Assembly: GCA_903839205.1 (NCBI GenBank)
Contig: CAIMBM010000223.1
Coordinates: 1-32,415, forward strand
DNA from: an uncultured Holophagaceae bacterium
GTDB taxonomy: Bacteria; Acidobacteriota; Holophagae; Holophagales; Holophagaceae
Direction of reading: 5' to 3'
DNA length: 32,415 nt
The notes under the pieces are model-generated. The model had not been told where the DNA came from, ran no database searches, and worked only from the letters and a program-made list of their open reading frames with translations. Positions 1 to 7,853 of this stretch are shown piece after piece. Position numbers and translations under genes: made by a program. Position 1 is the stretch's first letter. Each line of letters opens with the position of its first letter.

Positions 1-51
1 ACCCGTTCGCAGGTGTCCAGACAAGGTTCCTGTCGGCTCCGGCCTCGGGCC

Positions 52-531
52 CTAGGGGATCGCCACGGACACCCGGTGCACCGTCAGAACCTGGTCCAGG
101 TCCTTCGGATCCAGCTCGACCAGGAAGCCCCGGCTGCCCCCGTTGAGGTAGATGCGGGGCAGGTCGAAGATGGTGGCCTCGGCATGGACGGGCAGGGCCT
201 TCCGGGTGCCCAGGGGGCTGGTGCCGCCCACGAGGTAGCCGCTGTGCCGGTTGGCCACCTCGGGCCTGCAGGGCTGCACGGACCGGGCGCCGATCTGCCG
301 GGCCAGTTCCTTGGTGCTGACCTCGCGGTCGCCGTGCATGAGGATGATGAGGGGCGAGGCCCCCTCGTCCTCCATCACCAGGGTCTTGATGACGGCATGC
401 TCGTCCACGGCCAGTTCCCGGGCGCACACTTTGGTGCCGCCGTGCTCCTCGTAGCGGTAGAGGCGCTCTACGAAGGGGATCCCCGCCTGCCGGAGCAGGC
501 GCGTGGCGTTGGTCGATGGCGCCTTGGACAT
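52..531 (-). CDS. ybaK: YbaK/EbsC-type Cys-tRNA(Pro) deacylase family protein
   Basis: A 159-residue single-domain protein of the usual length for the YbaK/aminoacyl-tRNA deacylase (ProX-like) family. Family members hydrolyse Cys-tRNA(Pro) made by prolyl-tRNA synthetase errors, acting in trans in the cytoplasm. Family-typical segments are the N-terminal STNATRLLRQAGI start, VIKTLVMED, and the C-terminal YLVGGTSPLGTRKALPV followed by LNGGSRGFLVELDP. The ATG at 531 has a GGGAAGGG stretch a few bases upstream. The gene is divergent from the oxidoreductase at 561 with only 29 bp between the two starts, so their promoters must be very compact or overlap the genes. The exact substrate (Cys-tRNA(Pro) versus another mischarged tRNA) is inferred from the family only. 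Confidence 0.9.
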   Translation of the reverse strand: MSKAPSTNATRLLRQAGIPFVERLYRYEEHGGTKVCARELAVDEHAVIKTLVMEDEGASPLIILMHGDREVSTKELARQIGARSVQPCRPEVANRHSGYLVGGTSPLGTRKALPVHAEATIFDLPRIYLNGGSRGFLVELDPKDLDQVLTVHRVSVAIP

Positions 532-560
532 CGCAGGCCCTTCCCTGGGATCATGGTCTC

Positions 561-1265
561 ATGACTCGGCACGTAGTGATCTCAGGGGGCACTGGCGAGG
601 TCGGCAAGCAGCTGCTGGCCCTGGTGGCGGACCGGCCCGACCTGTCCGTCCGGGCCCTGGTGCGCAGGCCCGGGTCCACCCGGGTCTCGCCCCAGATCCA
701 AGAGGTCCCCTTCGACTACGAGGACACGGCGGCCTACGGTCCCCTCTTCGGCCCGCCCTGCGACCTGCTGCTCATCGCCCTGGGCACCACCCGGGCCAAG
801 GCCGGCAGTGACGAGGCCTTTCTCCGGGTGGACCGGGACTACCCCCTGCGGCTGATCTCGGCCCTGGCTGCCACCCATCCGGAGGCCCGGGTGGGCCTGG
901 TGAGCAGCGTGGGCGCGGACCGTGCCCGCGGCCTCTACCTGGGCGCCAAGGCCGCCGTGGAGGAGGAACTGGCGGCCCAGGGCCTGGCCCACGTCATCGC
1001 CCGCCCATCCTTGCTGCGCAGCGACCGCGCCGAGTTCCGGCCCCTGGAGGCTACCCTCAACAACCTGGTCGCGCCCCTCTGGCTGGCCCTGGGGCAGAGC
1101 CTCTTCCCGCGCAGTTACGGGTGGTGGCGCTGGGCGCCCGTGCATGTGCGGGAGGTGGCCGCAGCCCTGCTCGAGACTGCCCTGGCCCTGGAACCTGGCC
1201 AGCGGCGCGTCCTGGAGGGGCTGGACCTGCATCCGGGGCCCATCGCCCGGTGGGGGAAGCCATGA
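561..1265 (+). CDS. NAD(P)-binding Rossmann oxidoreductase (atypical SDR, HTATIP2-like)
   Basis: A 234-residue protein starting MTRHVVISGGTGEVGKQLL, a glycine-rich Rossmann loop for NAD(P). A later YLGAKAAVEEEL segment puts Tyr and Lys in the atypical-SDR spacing, and ARPSLL follows. This resembles the NAD(P)H-binding/HTATIP2 group of the NAD-dependent epimerase/dehydratase superfamily. The ORF track extends to 516, but the ATG at 561 begins directly at the beta-strand of the Rossmann fold and avoids overlap with the divergent ybaK, so it is preferred. The stop overlaps the next start as ATGA, so it is translationally coupled to the SDR at 1262. The substrate is unknown. Confidence 0.8.
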   Translation: MTRHVVISGGTGEVGKQLLALVADRPDLSVRALVRRPGSTRVSPQIQEVPFDYEDTAAYGPLFGPPCDLLLIALGTTRAKAGSDEAFLRVDRDYPLRLISALAATHPEARVGLVSSVGADRARGLYLGAKAAVEEELAAQGLAHVIARPSLLRSDRAEFRPLEATLNNLVAPLWLALGQSLFPRSYGWWRWAPVHVREVAAALLETALALEPGQRRVLEGLDLHPGPIARWGKP

Positions 1266-1933
1266 GCGCACCCCTCGCCCTGGTCACCGGCGCCTCCCGG
1301 GGCCTGGGCCGGGAAGTGTCCCGGCGGCTCGCGGCGGAAGGTTTCAGAGTCCTGGCGGGCGTCCGCACACCCGCGGCCATGAAGCCCCTTCCAGGCGTCG
1401 AGGTCCTCCCCCTGGATGTCGCAGATCCAGTGTCCATCGCCTCCGCCGCGGCCTTCGTGAAGACGCAATACGGCCACCTCGACGTGCTGGTGAACAACGC
1501 GGGCATCCTGCTGGACGAAGCCACCGGGCTCCTGGATCTGGGGGCCGACCTGCTCCGCCGCACCCTGGAGACGAACGCCCTCGGCCCCCTCCTCATGGCC
1601 CAGGCCTTCGCGCCCCTCATGGGCGGGGGTGGCCGCATCGTGAACGTGAGCAGTGCCGGCGCCCAGCTCAGCAGGGTCTCCACCTGGTCTCCCGCCTACT
1701 GCATCTCCAAGACCACCCTCAACGCCATCACGGTCCAGCTGGCCGCAGCCCTGAAGCCCCGTGGCATCACGGTAAATGCCGTGTGCCCCGGGTGGGTGCG
1801 CACGGACATGGGCGGCCCCGGGGCGCCCCGCAGCCTGCAGCAGGGCGCCGACAGCATCCTGTGGCCGGTCCTTCAGGCCGATTCCAGCATCACCGGTGGC
1901 TTCTGGCAGGACGGGAAGCGGATCGAATGGTAG
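1262..1933 (+). CDS. Short-chain dehydrogenase/reductase
   Basis: A 223-residue classical SDR. It has the cofactor loop TGASRGLG at residues 10-16, the LVNNAGI structural motif near residue 77, and a catalytic Ser131, Tyr146-xxx-Lys150 set (YCISK). The PGWVRTDMGG segment follows the active site, as in carbonyl-reductase-like SDRs. The start ATG overlaps the TGA of the preceding oxidoreductase (ATGA), indicating one transcription unit; the upstream extension in the ORF track runs inside that gene and is rejected. The end lies 3 bp from the convergent arylamine N-acetyltransferase. Residue 33 onward (GVRTPAAM) suggests an NADP-type pocket, but this is a weak inference. The substrate is unknown. 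Confidence 0.88.
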   Translation: MSAPLALVTGASRGLGREVSRRLAAEGFRVLAGVRTPAAMKPLPGVEVLPLDVADPVSIASAAAFVKTQYGHLDVLVNNAGILLDEATGLLDLGADLLRRTLETNALGPLLMAQAFAPLMGGGGRIVNVSSAGAQLSRVSTWSPAYCISKTTLNAITVQLAAALKPRGITVNAVCPGWVRTDMGGPGAPRSLQQGADSILWPVLQADSSITGGFWQDGKRIEW

Positions 1934-1936
1934 GGC

Positions 1937-2725
1937 TCAGTCCCCGAAGGCCCGGAATTTCGCGCCCTCCGGCACCTCGATCCTGAAGGCCTCCCGCAGA
2001 AGGGGGATCAGCTCCTCCGGCGCCACCTCCCGGCCCTCGGCCTGGTCCCCGCGCAGCTCGGCGTAGGCGCGGTTGCGGAGGATGCGGCGCACCTCGGGTC
2101 CCGGCAGCTGGGCCGTGAGGGTCTTCAGGAAGCGCGATTCCGGGTGGGTGCTGGTGTAGTGGTTGGCAAGCTCGAAATCGATGGGGAGGCGCGCTTCGGG
2201 CACGAAGGCGTAGAGGTCCTCCCAGGCGCCGTGGTGGTGGGACTGGAGGACCCGCAGGCCCCCTTCCTCGGACAGCCGGTAGGTGTTGAGGAACTGGCCG
2301 TGGGCCTCGCCGTCCATCCGCACCGGGTGCAGCAGCCCCTCCCCGCCGAACCCCACGTCGCAGAGCCAGGTGGCACCTTCGAGCCGCACCAGCAGGAGCA
2401 TGTGGGTGCGGGGCAGCACCTCCATCGCCCCCAGCCGCACCCGGGCCTCGCAGGGGATCGCGTCGAAGCCCAGGACCTTCAGGGCGGCCAGGAACAGGGT
2501 GTTGTGCTCGAAGCAGTAGCCGCCGCGGTGGCGCTGGATCAGCTTGGCCTGCAGCGAGGCCAGGTCCAGGCGGATGGGCAGGCCCATCTGGATGTCCAGG
2601 TTTTCGAAGGGGATGCTGGTGGCATGGGCCAGGTGCAGGCTCCGAAGCCCGGCCAGATCGGCTGCGGGCCGGGACCCCAGCCCGATGCGCCGCAGGTAGG
2701 CGCCCAGGTCCAGGTCAGCGGACAT
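1937..2725 (-). CDS. nat: Arylamine N-acetyltransferase
   Basis: A 262-residue member of the acetyl-CoA:arylamine N-acetyltransferase family (PF00797), the usual bacterial length. The thiol catalytic triad is visible as Cys71 in RGGYCFEHN, His108 in RTHMLL and Asp123 in CDVGFGG. The early SIPFENLDI motif is also typical. The enzyme acetylates aromatic amines and hydrazines by a ping-pong mechanism; the physiological substrate is not shown by sequence. The ORF track joins it to a long upstream extension, but the family start MSADLDLGAYLRRIG at 2725 is clear. The start overlaps the end of the DinB gene by 11 bp, so the two are probably co-transcribed. Confidence 0.92.
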   Translation of the reverse strand: MSADLDLGAYLRRIGLGSRPAADLAGLRSLHLAHATSIPFENLDIQMGLPIRLDLASLQAKLIQRHRGGYCFEHNTLFLAALKVLGFDAIPCEARVRLGAMEVLPRTHMLLLVRLEGATWLCDVGFGGEGLLHPVRMDGEAHGQFLNTYRLSEEGGLRVLQSHHHGAWEDLYAFVPEARLPIDFELANHYTSTHPESRFLKTLTAQLPGPEVRRILRNRAYAELRGDQAEGREVAPEELIPLLREAFRIEVPEGAKFRAFGD

Positions 2726-3242
2726 GGCGGACCTCCTGATGGCCGCCCGAGGCGGCCTCCCGGTTCTGCCAGCCCACCAGGTTCCGCCGGATCTGGGCCG
2801 CGTGGACCTCCAGATGCTCCGCGTAGATCCGCAGCCAGTCATCGGTGCCGTAGGGACCGCTCTGGCTGTGGCGGCCCATCCGCCCCCAGTATTCGCCTGG
2901 CAATCCCGCGAGCATGGCCGAGGTGTGGGCTCGCACCGCCTCCACCAGTCCGAGGGCCAAGTCGGGATCCGAGGCGTGGTAGCGGAAACGCCGGGCCCAC
3001 GCGTTCTCGTCGTAGCCCACGATGAGCGGCTCAGGCTCTGCCAGCAGCAGCCGGATGCGGATGGCTGCATAGATCTCAGAATCGGCGCAGTGGATGACCA
3101 CCTCGTGGGCACTCCACCGGTCTTCGCCGGGCCGCCAGGTGCGGGCCTCCGCAGGCACGGCCTCCCAGGCCTGGCGGAGCAGGAGGGGTCCCTTCGCGTA
3201 GCGCAGGAGGAAGGCTTCCCGGGCGGCAGCATCGAAGGGCAT
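2715..3242 (-). CDS. DinB-family (YfiT/DinB_2-like) putative metal-dependent protein
   Basis: A 175-residue four-helix-bundle protein of the DinB/YfiT superfamily. The three metal-binding histidines of the fold can be placed at His51 (SAHEVVIHCADSE) and His143/His147 (AEHLEVHAAQI). Proteins of this group include mycothiol- and bacillithiol-dependent S-transferases and many members of unknown role, so no reaction is assigned. The ATG at 3242 is followed by MPFDAAAREAFLLRYAKGP, a typical N-terminus. It lies upstream of, and overlaps by 11 bp, the arylamine N-acetyltransferase, suggesting an operon possibly concerned with detoxification. A second, diverged DinB protein lies at 22.8 kb. Confidence 0.85.
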   Translation of the reverse strand: MPFDAAAREAFLLRYAKGPLLLRQAWEAVPAEARTWRPGEDRWSAHEVVIHCADSEIYAAIRIRLLLAEPEPLIVGYDENAWARRFRYHASDPDLALGLVEAVRAHTSAMLAGLPGEYWGRMGRHSQSGPYGTDDWLRIYAEHLEVHAAQIRRNLVGWQNREAASGGHQEVRHVR

Positions 3243-3404
3243 GGGACACCTCGGCTCCAGTGTGCCTCGCCTGAAAGACCGGGTTCAATGCGGTCCGGTG
3301 CCATGGCCCATTCCCATTCGGGTAAAGCCTCCTCACGCCAAGGATCGGGTCGCAGAACCCGATCCGCCTGCCCGGGCCCGGGGGAGGGATCCGCAGGCAA
3401 GAAT

Positions 3405-3437
3405 TTTTGAAGCCTCAACTTGCGAGGCAACTATGGT
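3405..3437 (+). promoter_or_regulatory. Candidate promoter of the metalloprotease-GGT unit
   Basis: TTGAAG at 3407-3412 and TATGGT at 3432-3437 lie 19 bp apart, in a short AT-richer patch between the DinB gene and the metalloprotease. The spacing is longer than the ideal 17 bp and the -10 is imperfect, so this is a weak sigma-70 call made by eye. Confidence 0.25.
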
Positions 3438-3467
3438 TTCATGGAGAAAATGCTTCCGGAGGCGTCC

Positions 3468-6065
3468 GTGAACCCACGATACGTGACCAGCCTGGCCTTG
3501 GCTCTCAGTGCAGGCCTGTTGCCTGCGCAACACCCCCTCCCGGCGTCCCATCCGGACCACGAGGCCGCCCCCGGCCCGGCCCGCTCGGCTTCGACGCCCG
3601 AGCCCGGTGAACCTAAGCCCTACGAGAAGGTCATCACCGCCGAGGCCAAGAGTCAGGACGGGCTGCTGAAGGTCCACCAGGTGAAGTCCAAGGTCTACTT
3701 CGAGATCCCCAAGGCCCTCCTCGGACAGGAGCTGCTCCTGGTAGTCTCGGCGAACCGGACCCCGGCCAACATCGACCATGCCGGGCGCGTGGTGGAAGAC
3801 AGCGTGGTGCGCTGGGTCCTCAAGGAGAACCGGGTGCTGCTGCAGCAGGTCTCCCACGCCATCGTGGCCGATCCCACCCAGCCCGTGGCCAGGGCCGTGG
3901 CAGCCTCCAATACCGACACCATCCTCATGAGCTTCCAGGTCGAGGCCTTCGCGAAGGACGGCTCCCCCGTCATCGAATCGGGTCGGCTCTTCACCTCGGA
4001 AGTCCCCGAGTTCAGCGCTCGCCATCTGCTGGGCGCCCAGAGCCTCGACTCCGCCCGGAGCTATGTGGATCGGGTCAAGGCCTTCCCGGGAAACCTCAAT
4101 GTGGAGGCGATCCAGACCTACAGCGTGCCCTACAGCCCCGCAGGCGCCATGAGCGTCCCGGCACCGGGCCCCTTCGGCACACCGTCGCTCCGCCCCGGCA
4201 CCAGCGGCACGGTCACCATGTTCTATTCCTTCGTCCGGCTTCCGGAAAAACCCATGCTCGCCCGGGTCTTCGACGAGCGCCTGGGGTTCTTCAGCATCCG
4301 GAACACGGACTACGGCCGCCACGAACACGAGGCCAGCCGCCGCACCTACATCACCCGCTGGCGCCTGGAGAAGAAGGATCCCACGGCGGCCCTGAGCGAG
4401 CCCGTGAAGCCCATCACCTTCTACATCGATCGCGCCACCCCTTCGCAGTGGGTGCCCTACGTGAAGAAGGGCGTGGAGGCCTGGCAGGTCGCCTTCGAAG
4501 CGGCGGGGTTCAGGCAGGCCATCGTGGCCAGACCCGCCCCCACGGCGGAGGAGGACCCGGACTTCGACCCGGCGGACGCCCGCTATTCGGTCATCCGCTG
4601 GGTGCCGTCCCCGGTGGCCAACGCCTATGGCCCCCACATCAGCGATCCCCGGACGGGCGAGATCCTGGAAGCCAACATCGTCATCTACCACAACATCCTC
4701 CAGCTGCAGCGGGACTGGTATTTCACACAGGTCGCACCGCTCGACCCGCGCGCCCAGACCCTGCCCCTGCCCGACGACCTGATGGGCGACCTGCTGGCCT
4801 ACGTGGTGACCCACGAGGTGGGCCACTCCCTCGGTTTCCCCCACAACTTCAAGGCCAGCTCGCTGTACCCTTTCGACAAGATCCGGGACAGGGCCTGGCT
4901 CAAGAAAATGGGCCATGTGTCCACCCTCATGGACTACAGCCGGTTCAACTATGTGGCCCAGCCCGAGGACGGCATCGACCCCGCGGACCTCATCCCGAAG
5001 GTGGGTCCCTACGACATCTTCGCCGTGAAGTGGGGCTACACCCCCATCCCCGGCGCCAAGACCCCCGATGATGAGAAGCCCGTGCTCAACGAGTGGCTCA
5101 GGGCCCAGGAGACCGAGCCCTGGCTGCGCTTCTCCACCGTCGGGGCCGCCGGCGTCGACCCGGGGGAGCTGACCGAGGCCGTGGGTGACGCGGACGCGGT
5201 GAAGGCCACCACCCTCGGCACGAAGAACCTCCAGCGCGTCCTGGGCATTCTGCCCCGCGCGGCACTGAAACCCGGCCAGGACTTCAGGGACTTCGCCCAC
5301 CTCTACGACGCGATCTGGGGCCAGTGGCGGCGGGAACTGGGCCATGTGGCGGCCCTCGTCGGCGGCTTCGATTCCGAGAACAAGCACGCCGGACAGGCCG
5401 GTGGCCGCTTCATCCCGGTGCCCAGGTCCCGGCAGGTCGAGGCCGTGAAGTACCTCGACGGGGCGGTCTTCAGGACCCCGGCCTGGCTGCTGGATCCCGC
5501 CCTGCTGGCCAAGTTGGAGCCTGACAGCGGGCAGGTGCGCCTGCTCGAGGCCCAGCGCGGCGTCCTGGGGGCCCTTCTCGATCGGGCCCGCCTGTCCCGC
5601 CTCGAAGAGCAGGAGGGGCTCCTGGGTGACAGGGCCTTCACCCCGAGCCAGCTGCTCGGGGAACTGCGTGGCGGAGTGTTCACCGAGCTCCTTTCCCCGG
5701 GGACGAGGGTGGACCCCTATCGCAGGAACCTGCAGCGGGCCTATGTCGAGCTGCTGGGCGGCCTGATCAACCGGGCGGCTACACCCAGCCCGGCGATGGG
5801 CGGCCTGGGCATGAGCCTGCTCCCGGTGAATCCCAGCGACGACACCCGAAGCGCGGTGCGGGCCGAACTGAAGGCGCTGCAGGCCCTCGTGGTCCGACCT
5901 TCCGGTGACAAGGCCACCCACGCCCACCTGGACGACCTGAAGGACCAGATCGCCCGCATCCTGGATCCCAGATTCCTTCCGGCCCCAGCCAATCCGGGCC
6001 TGGCCATCCCGATGCCCCGGGCCGCCGAAACCTGCTGGCCCGGCATCGAGGACATCCAGAACTGA
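3468..6065 (+). CDS. Exported zinc-dependent metalloprotease (metzincin-type, DUF4953/DUF5117-like)
   Basis: About 865 residues. The zinc site HEVGHSLGFPH (HEXXHXXGXXH) is at residues 449-459, followed by a Met-turn-like STLMDYS at about 486-492; together these define the metzincin fold. N-terminal segments such as VYFEIPKALLGQELLLV and VVEDSVVRWVLKENRVLL match the DUF5117/DUF5118-containing zinc metalloproteases of Acidobacteriota and Bacteroidota. A GTG start at 3468 is preferred because GGAGG sits 5 bp upstream and translation begins at a signal peptide (NPRYVTSLALALSAGLLPAQ); the ORF track start at 3420 would put 16 extra residues ahead of it. A periplasmic or outer-surface location is inferred. 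The GGT gene follows after 15 bp. Confidence 0.88.
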   Translation: MNPRYVTSLALALSAGLLPAQHPLPASHPDHEAAPGPARSASTPEPGEPKPYEKVITAEAKSQDGLLKVHQVKSKVYFEIPKALLGQELLLVVSANRTPANIDHAGRVVEDSVVRWVLKENRVLLQQVSHAIVADPTQPVARAVAASNTDTILMSFQVEAFAKDGSPVIESGRLFTSEVPEFSARHLLGAQSLDSARSYVDRVKAFPGNLNVEAIQTYSVPYSPAGAMSVPAPGPFGTPSLRPGTSGTVTMFYSFVRLPEKPMLARVFDERLGFFSIRNTDYGRHEHEASRRTYITRWRLEKKDPTAALSEPVKPITFYIDRATPSQWVPYVKKGVEAWQVAFEAAGFRQAIVARPAPTAEEDPDFDPADARYSVIRWVPSPVANAYGPHISDPRTGEILEANIVIYHNILQLQRDWYFTQVAPLDPRAQTLPLPDDLMGDLLAYVVTHEVGHSLGFPHNFKASSLYPFDKIRDRAWLKKMGHVSTLMDYSRFNYVAQPEDGIDPADLIPKVGPYDIFAVKWGYTPIPGAKTPDDEKPVLNEWLRAQETEPWLRFSTVGAAGVDPGELTEAVGDADAVKATTLGTKNLQRVLGILPRAALKPGQDFRDFAHLYDAIWGQWRRELGHVAALVGGFDSENKHAGQAGGRFIPVPRSRQVEAVKYLDGAVFRTPAWLLDPALLAKLEPDSGQVRLLEAQRGVLGALLDRARLSRLEEQEGLLGDRAFTPSQLLGELRGGVFTELLSPGTRVDPYRRNLQRAYVELLGGLINRAATPSPAMGGLGMSLLPVNPSDDTRSAVRAELKALQALVVRPSGDKATHAHLDDLKDQIARILDPRFLPAPANPGLAIPMPRAAETCWPGIEDIQN

Positions 6066-6080
6066 GCGAAAGGAGATTTC

Positions 6081-7793
6081 ATGCGGCCATCGATTCGCCG
6101 GGCCCTGCTTCCTGCCGCCCTGGGCCTCCTGCTGGCGGCCCCCGTTCAGGCCGGCGACCGGGTCACAGGCCGGGCCTTCGCCACCCGCTCGGAGGTGGCC
6201 GCCCAGCATGGCATGGCCTGCACCAGCCAAGCCCTGGTCACCCAGGTGGCCCTGGACATCCTGAAACAGGGGGGCTCGGCGGTGGACGCCGCCATCGCCG
6301 CGGACGCCGCCCTGGGCCTCATGGAGCCCACGGGGGCCGGGCTGGGGGGGGATCTCTTCGCCATGGTCTGGGACGCGAAGGCGAAGAAGCTGTGCGGTCT
6401 CAATGGCAGCGGCCGCTCACCGCAGTCCCTCACGCTGGACCACTTCAGGAAACTCGGGCTCAAGCACATTCCGCCCCAGGGACCGCTGCCCGTGAGCGTG
6501 CCCGGCTGCGTGGACGGCTGGTTCGAACTCCACAGGCGGTTCGGGAAGCTCCCCATGGCCCAGGTCCTGGCTCCGGCCATCAAGTATGCCCGGGAAGGCT
6601 TCCCGGTCTCCGAGCTCGTCGCCTACTACTGGGGCCGGAGCGTGCCCGCCCTGGGCAGGTTCCCTGGCTTCCTTGAAACCTTCACCGTGGATGGCAAGCG
6701 GGCACCCACGAGCGGCGAGGTCTTCCGCAATCCGCGCCTGGCCAGGACGCTGGAGGTCCTCGCGCTGGAGGGAAGGGACGCCTTCTACAAGGGGGAGATC
6801 GCCCGGAAGATCGACGCGTACATGAAGACCCAGGGCGGCTTCCTCAGCTACGGGGACCTGGCCGCGCACCACTCCGATTGGGTCGAGCCGGTCAGCGTGA
6901 ACTACCGCGGCTACGACGTCTGGGAGCTGCCCCCCAACGGCCAGGGCGTCGCGGCGCTCCAGATGCTGAACCTCCTCGAAGGCTACGACTTCGCGAAGAT
7001 CCCCTTCGGCAGCCCGCGCCACGTTCACCTCTTCACCGAGGCCAAGAAGCTGGCCTTCGAGGACCGGGCGAAGTTCTACGCCGATGCCGCCTTCATGAAG
7101 GTGCCGCTGCCCTGGCTTCTCTCCAAAGAATACGCGGCCCAGCGCCGGGCGCTCATTAGCGAGTCCCGCCCCGCACGCCGCCTGGAGGCGGGGCATCCGC
7201 CCCTGAAGGAGGGCGACACGGTCTACCTCACCACCGCCGATGGGGAGGGCAACATGGTGAGCCTCATCCAAAGCAACTACCGCGGCATGGGCAGTGGCAT
7301 GACGCCGGGGGACCTGGGCTTCTGCCTCCAGGACCGGGGCGAGCTGTTCAACCTGGAGGAGGGCAACGCCAATACCTACGCGCCGGGCAAGCGCCCCTTC
7401 CACACCATCATCCCCGGCTTCATCACCAAGGCTGGCGAGCCCTTCCTCAGCTTCGGCGTCATGGGAGGCGAGTTCCAGCCCATCGGGCACGTCCAGATCG
7501 TCATGGACCTCGTGGACTTCGGCATGAACGCCCAGGAGGCCGGCGATGCCCCCCGCATGAGCCATGACGGCTCCCCCGAGCCCACGGGCGAGGCCGGGAA
7601 GCTGCCCGGAACCATCCAGCTCGAGAGCGGCTTCCCCTACGAGACCGTGCGCGAGCTCATGAACCTCGGCCACGGCGTGGGCTGGATGCTGGGCGGGTAC
7701 GGAGGCTACCAGGCCATCCGCTGGGATCCCAGGCAGAAGGTCTATTTCGGCGCCTCCGAATCCCGGAAGGACGGCCAGGCGGCGGGGTACTAG
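6081..7793 (+). CDS. ggt: Gamma-glutamyltransferase family protein, exported
   Basis: A 570-residue Ntn-hydrolase of normal GGT length with a signal peptide (RRALLPAALGLLLAAPVQA, likely cleaved before GDR). The large-subunit part carries GGSAVDAAIAADAALGLMEP and GAGLGGDLFAMVW. The autoprocessing/catalytic Thr is predicted at residue 380 in KEGDTVYLTTADGEGN, giving a small subunit of about 190 residues. The family GSPGG motif is replaced by FGVMGGEFQPIGH, as in YwrD-like paralogues, so activity on glutathione is not certain. It would cleave gamma-glutamyl bonds in the periplasm. AAAGGAGA lies ahead of the ATG, and the gene follows the metalloprotease by 15 bp, consistent with a shared peptide- or glutathione-scavenging role. 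Confidence 0.9.
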   Translation: MRPSIRRALLPAALGLLLAAPVQAGDRVTGRAFATRSEVAAQHGMACTSQALVTQVALDILKQGGSAVDAAIAADAALGLMEPTGAGLGGDLFAMVWDAKAKKLCGLNGSGRSPQSLTLDHFRKLGLKHIPPQGPLPVSVPGCVDGWFELHRRFGKLPMAQVLAPAIKYAREGFPVSELVAYYWGRSVPALGRFPGFLETFTVDGKRAPTSGEVFRNPRLARTLEVLALEGRDAFYKGEIARKIDAYMKTQGGFLSYGDLAAHHSDWVEPVSVNYRGYDVWELPPNGQGVAALQMLNLLEGYDFAKIPFGSPRHVHLFTEAKKLAFEDRAKFYADAAFMKVPLPWLLSKEYAAQRRALISESRPARRLEAGHPPLKEGDTVYLTTADGEGNMVSLIQSNYRGMGSGMTPGDLGFCLQDRGELFNLEEGNANTYAPGKRPFHTIIPGFITKAGEPFLSFGVMGGEFQPIGHVQIVMDLVDFGMNAQEAGDAPRMSHDGSPEPTGEAGKLPGTIQLESGFPYETVRELMNLGHGVGWMLGGYGGYQAIRWDPRQKVYFGASESRKDGQAAGY

Positions 7794-7853
7794 CCGGATT
7801 CAGCGCCGAAGTGCCAAGTCGCATGCCAGGCCAGCGGGCGCGACCGCCGGCTA
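7791..7853. repeat. Inverted repeat enclosing both stop codons of convergent genes
   Basis: TAGCCGG (7791-7797) and CCGGCTA (7847-7853) form a perfect 7-bp inverted repeat. The TAG of ggt and the TAG of the convergent HD-GYP gene are the outer ends. The 49-bp interior is G+C-rich and lacks a U-tract, so whether this works as a terminator is unclear. Confidence 0.3.

Noticed and set aside
3333-6230. Very long minus-strand ORF (965 residues)
   Set aside because: It is the antisense shadow of the metalloprotease gene; the plus strand has a signal peptide, zinc motif and ribosome site, while this product is low-complexity Gly/His/Val/Leu-rich with no family features.
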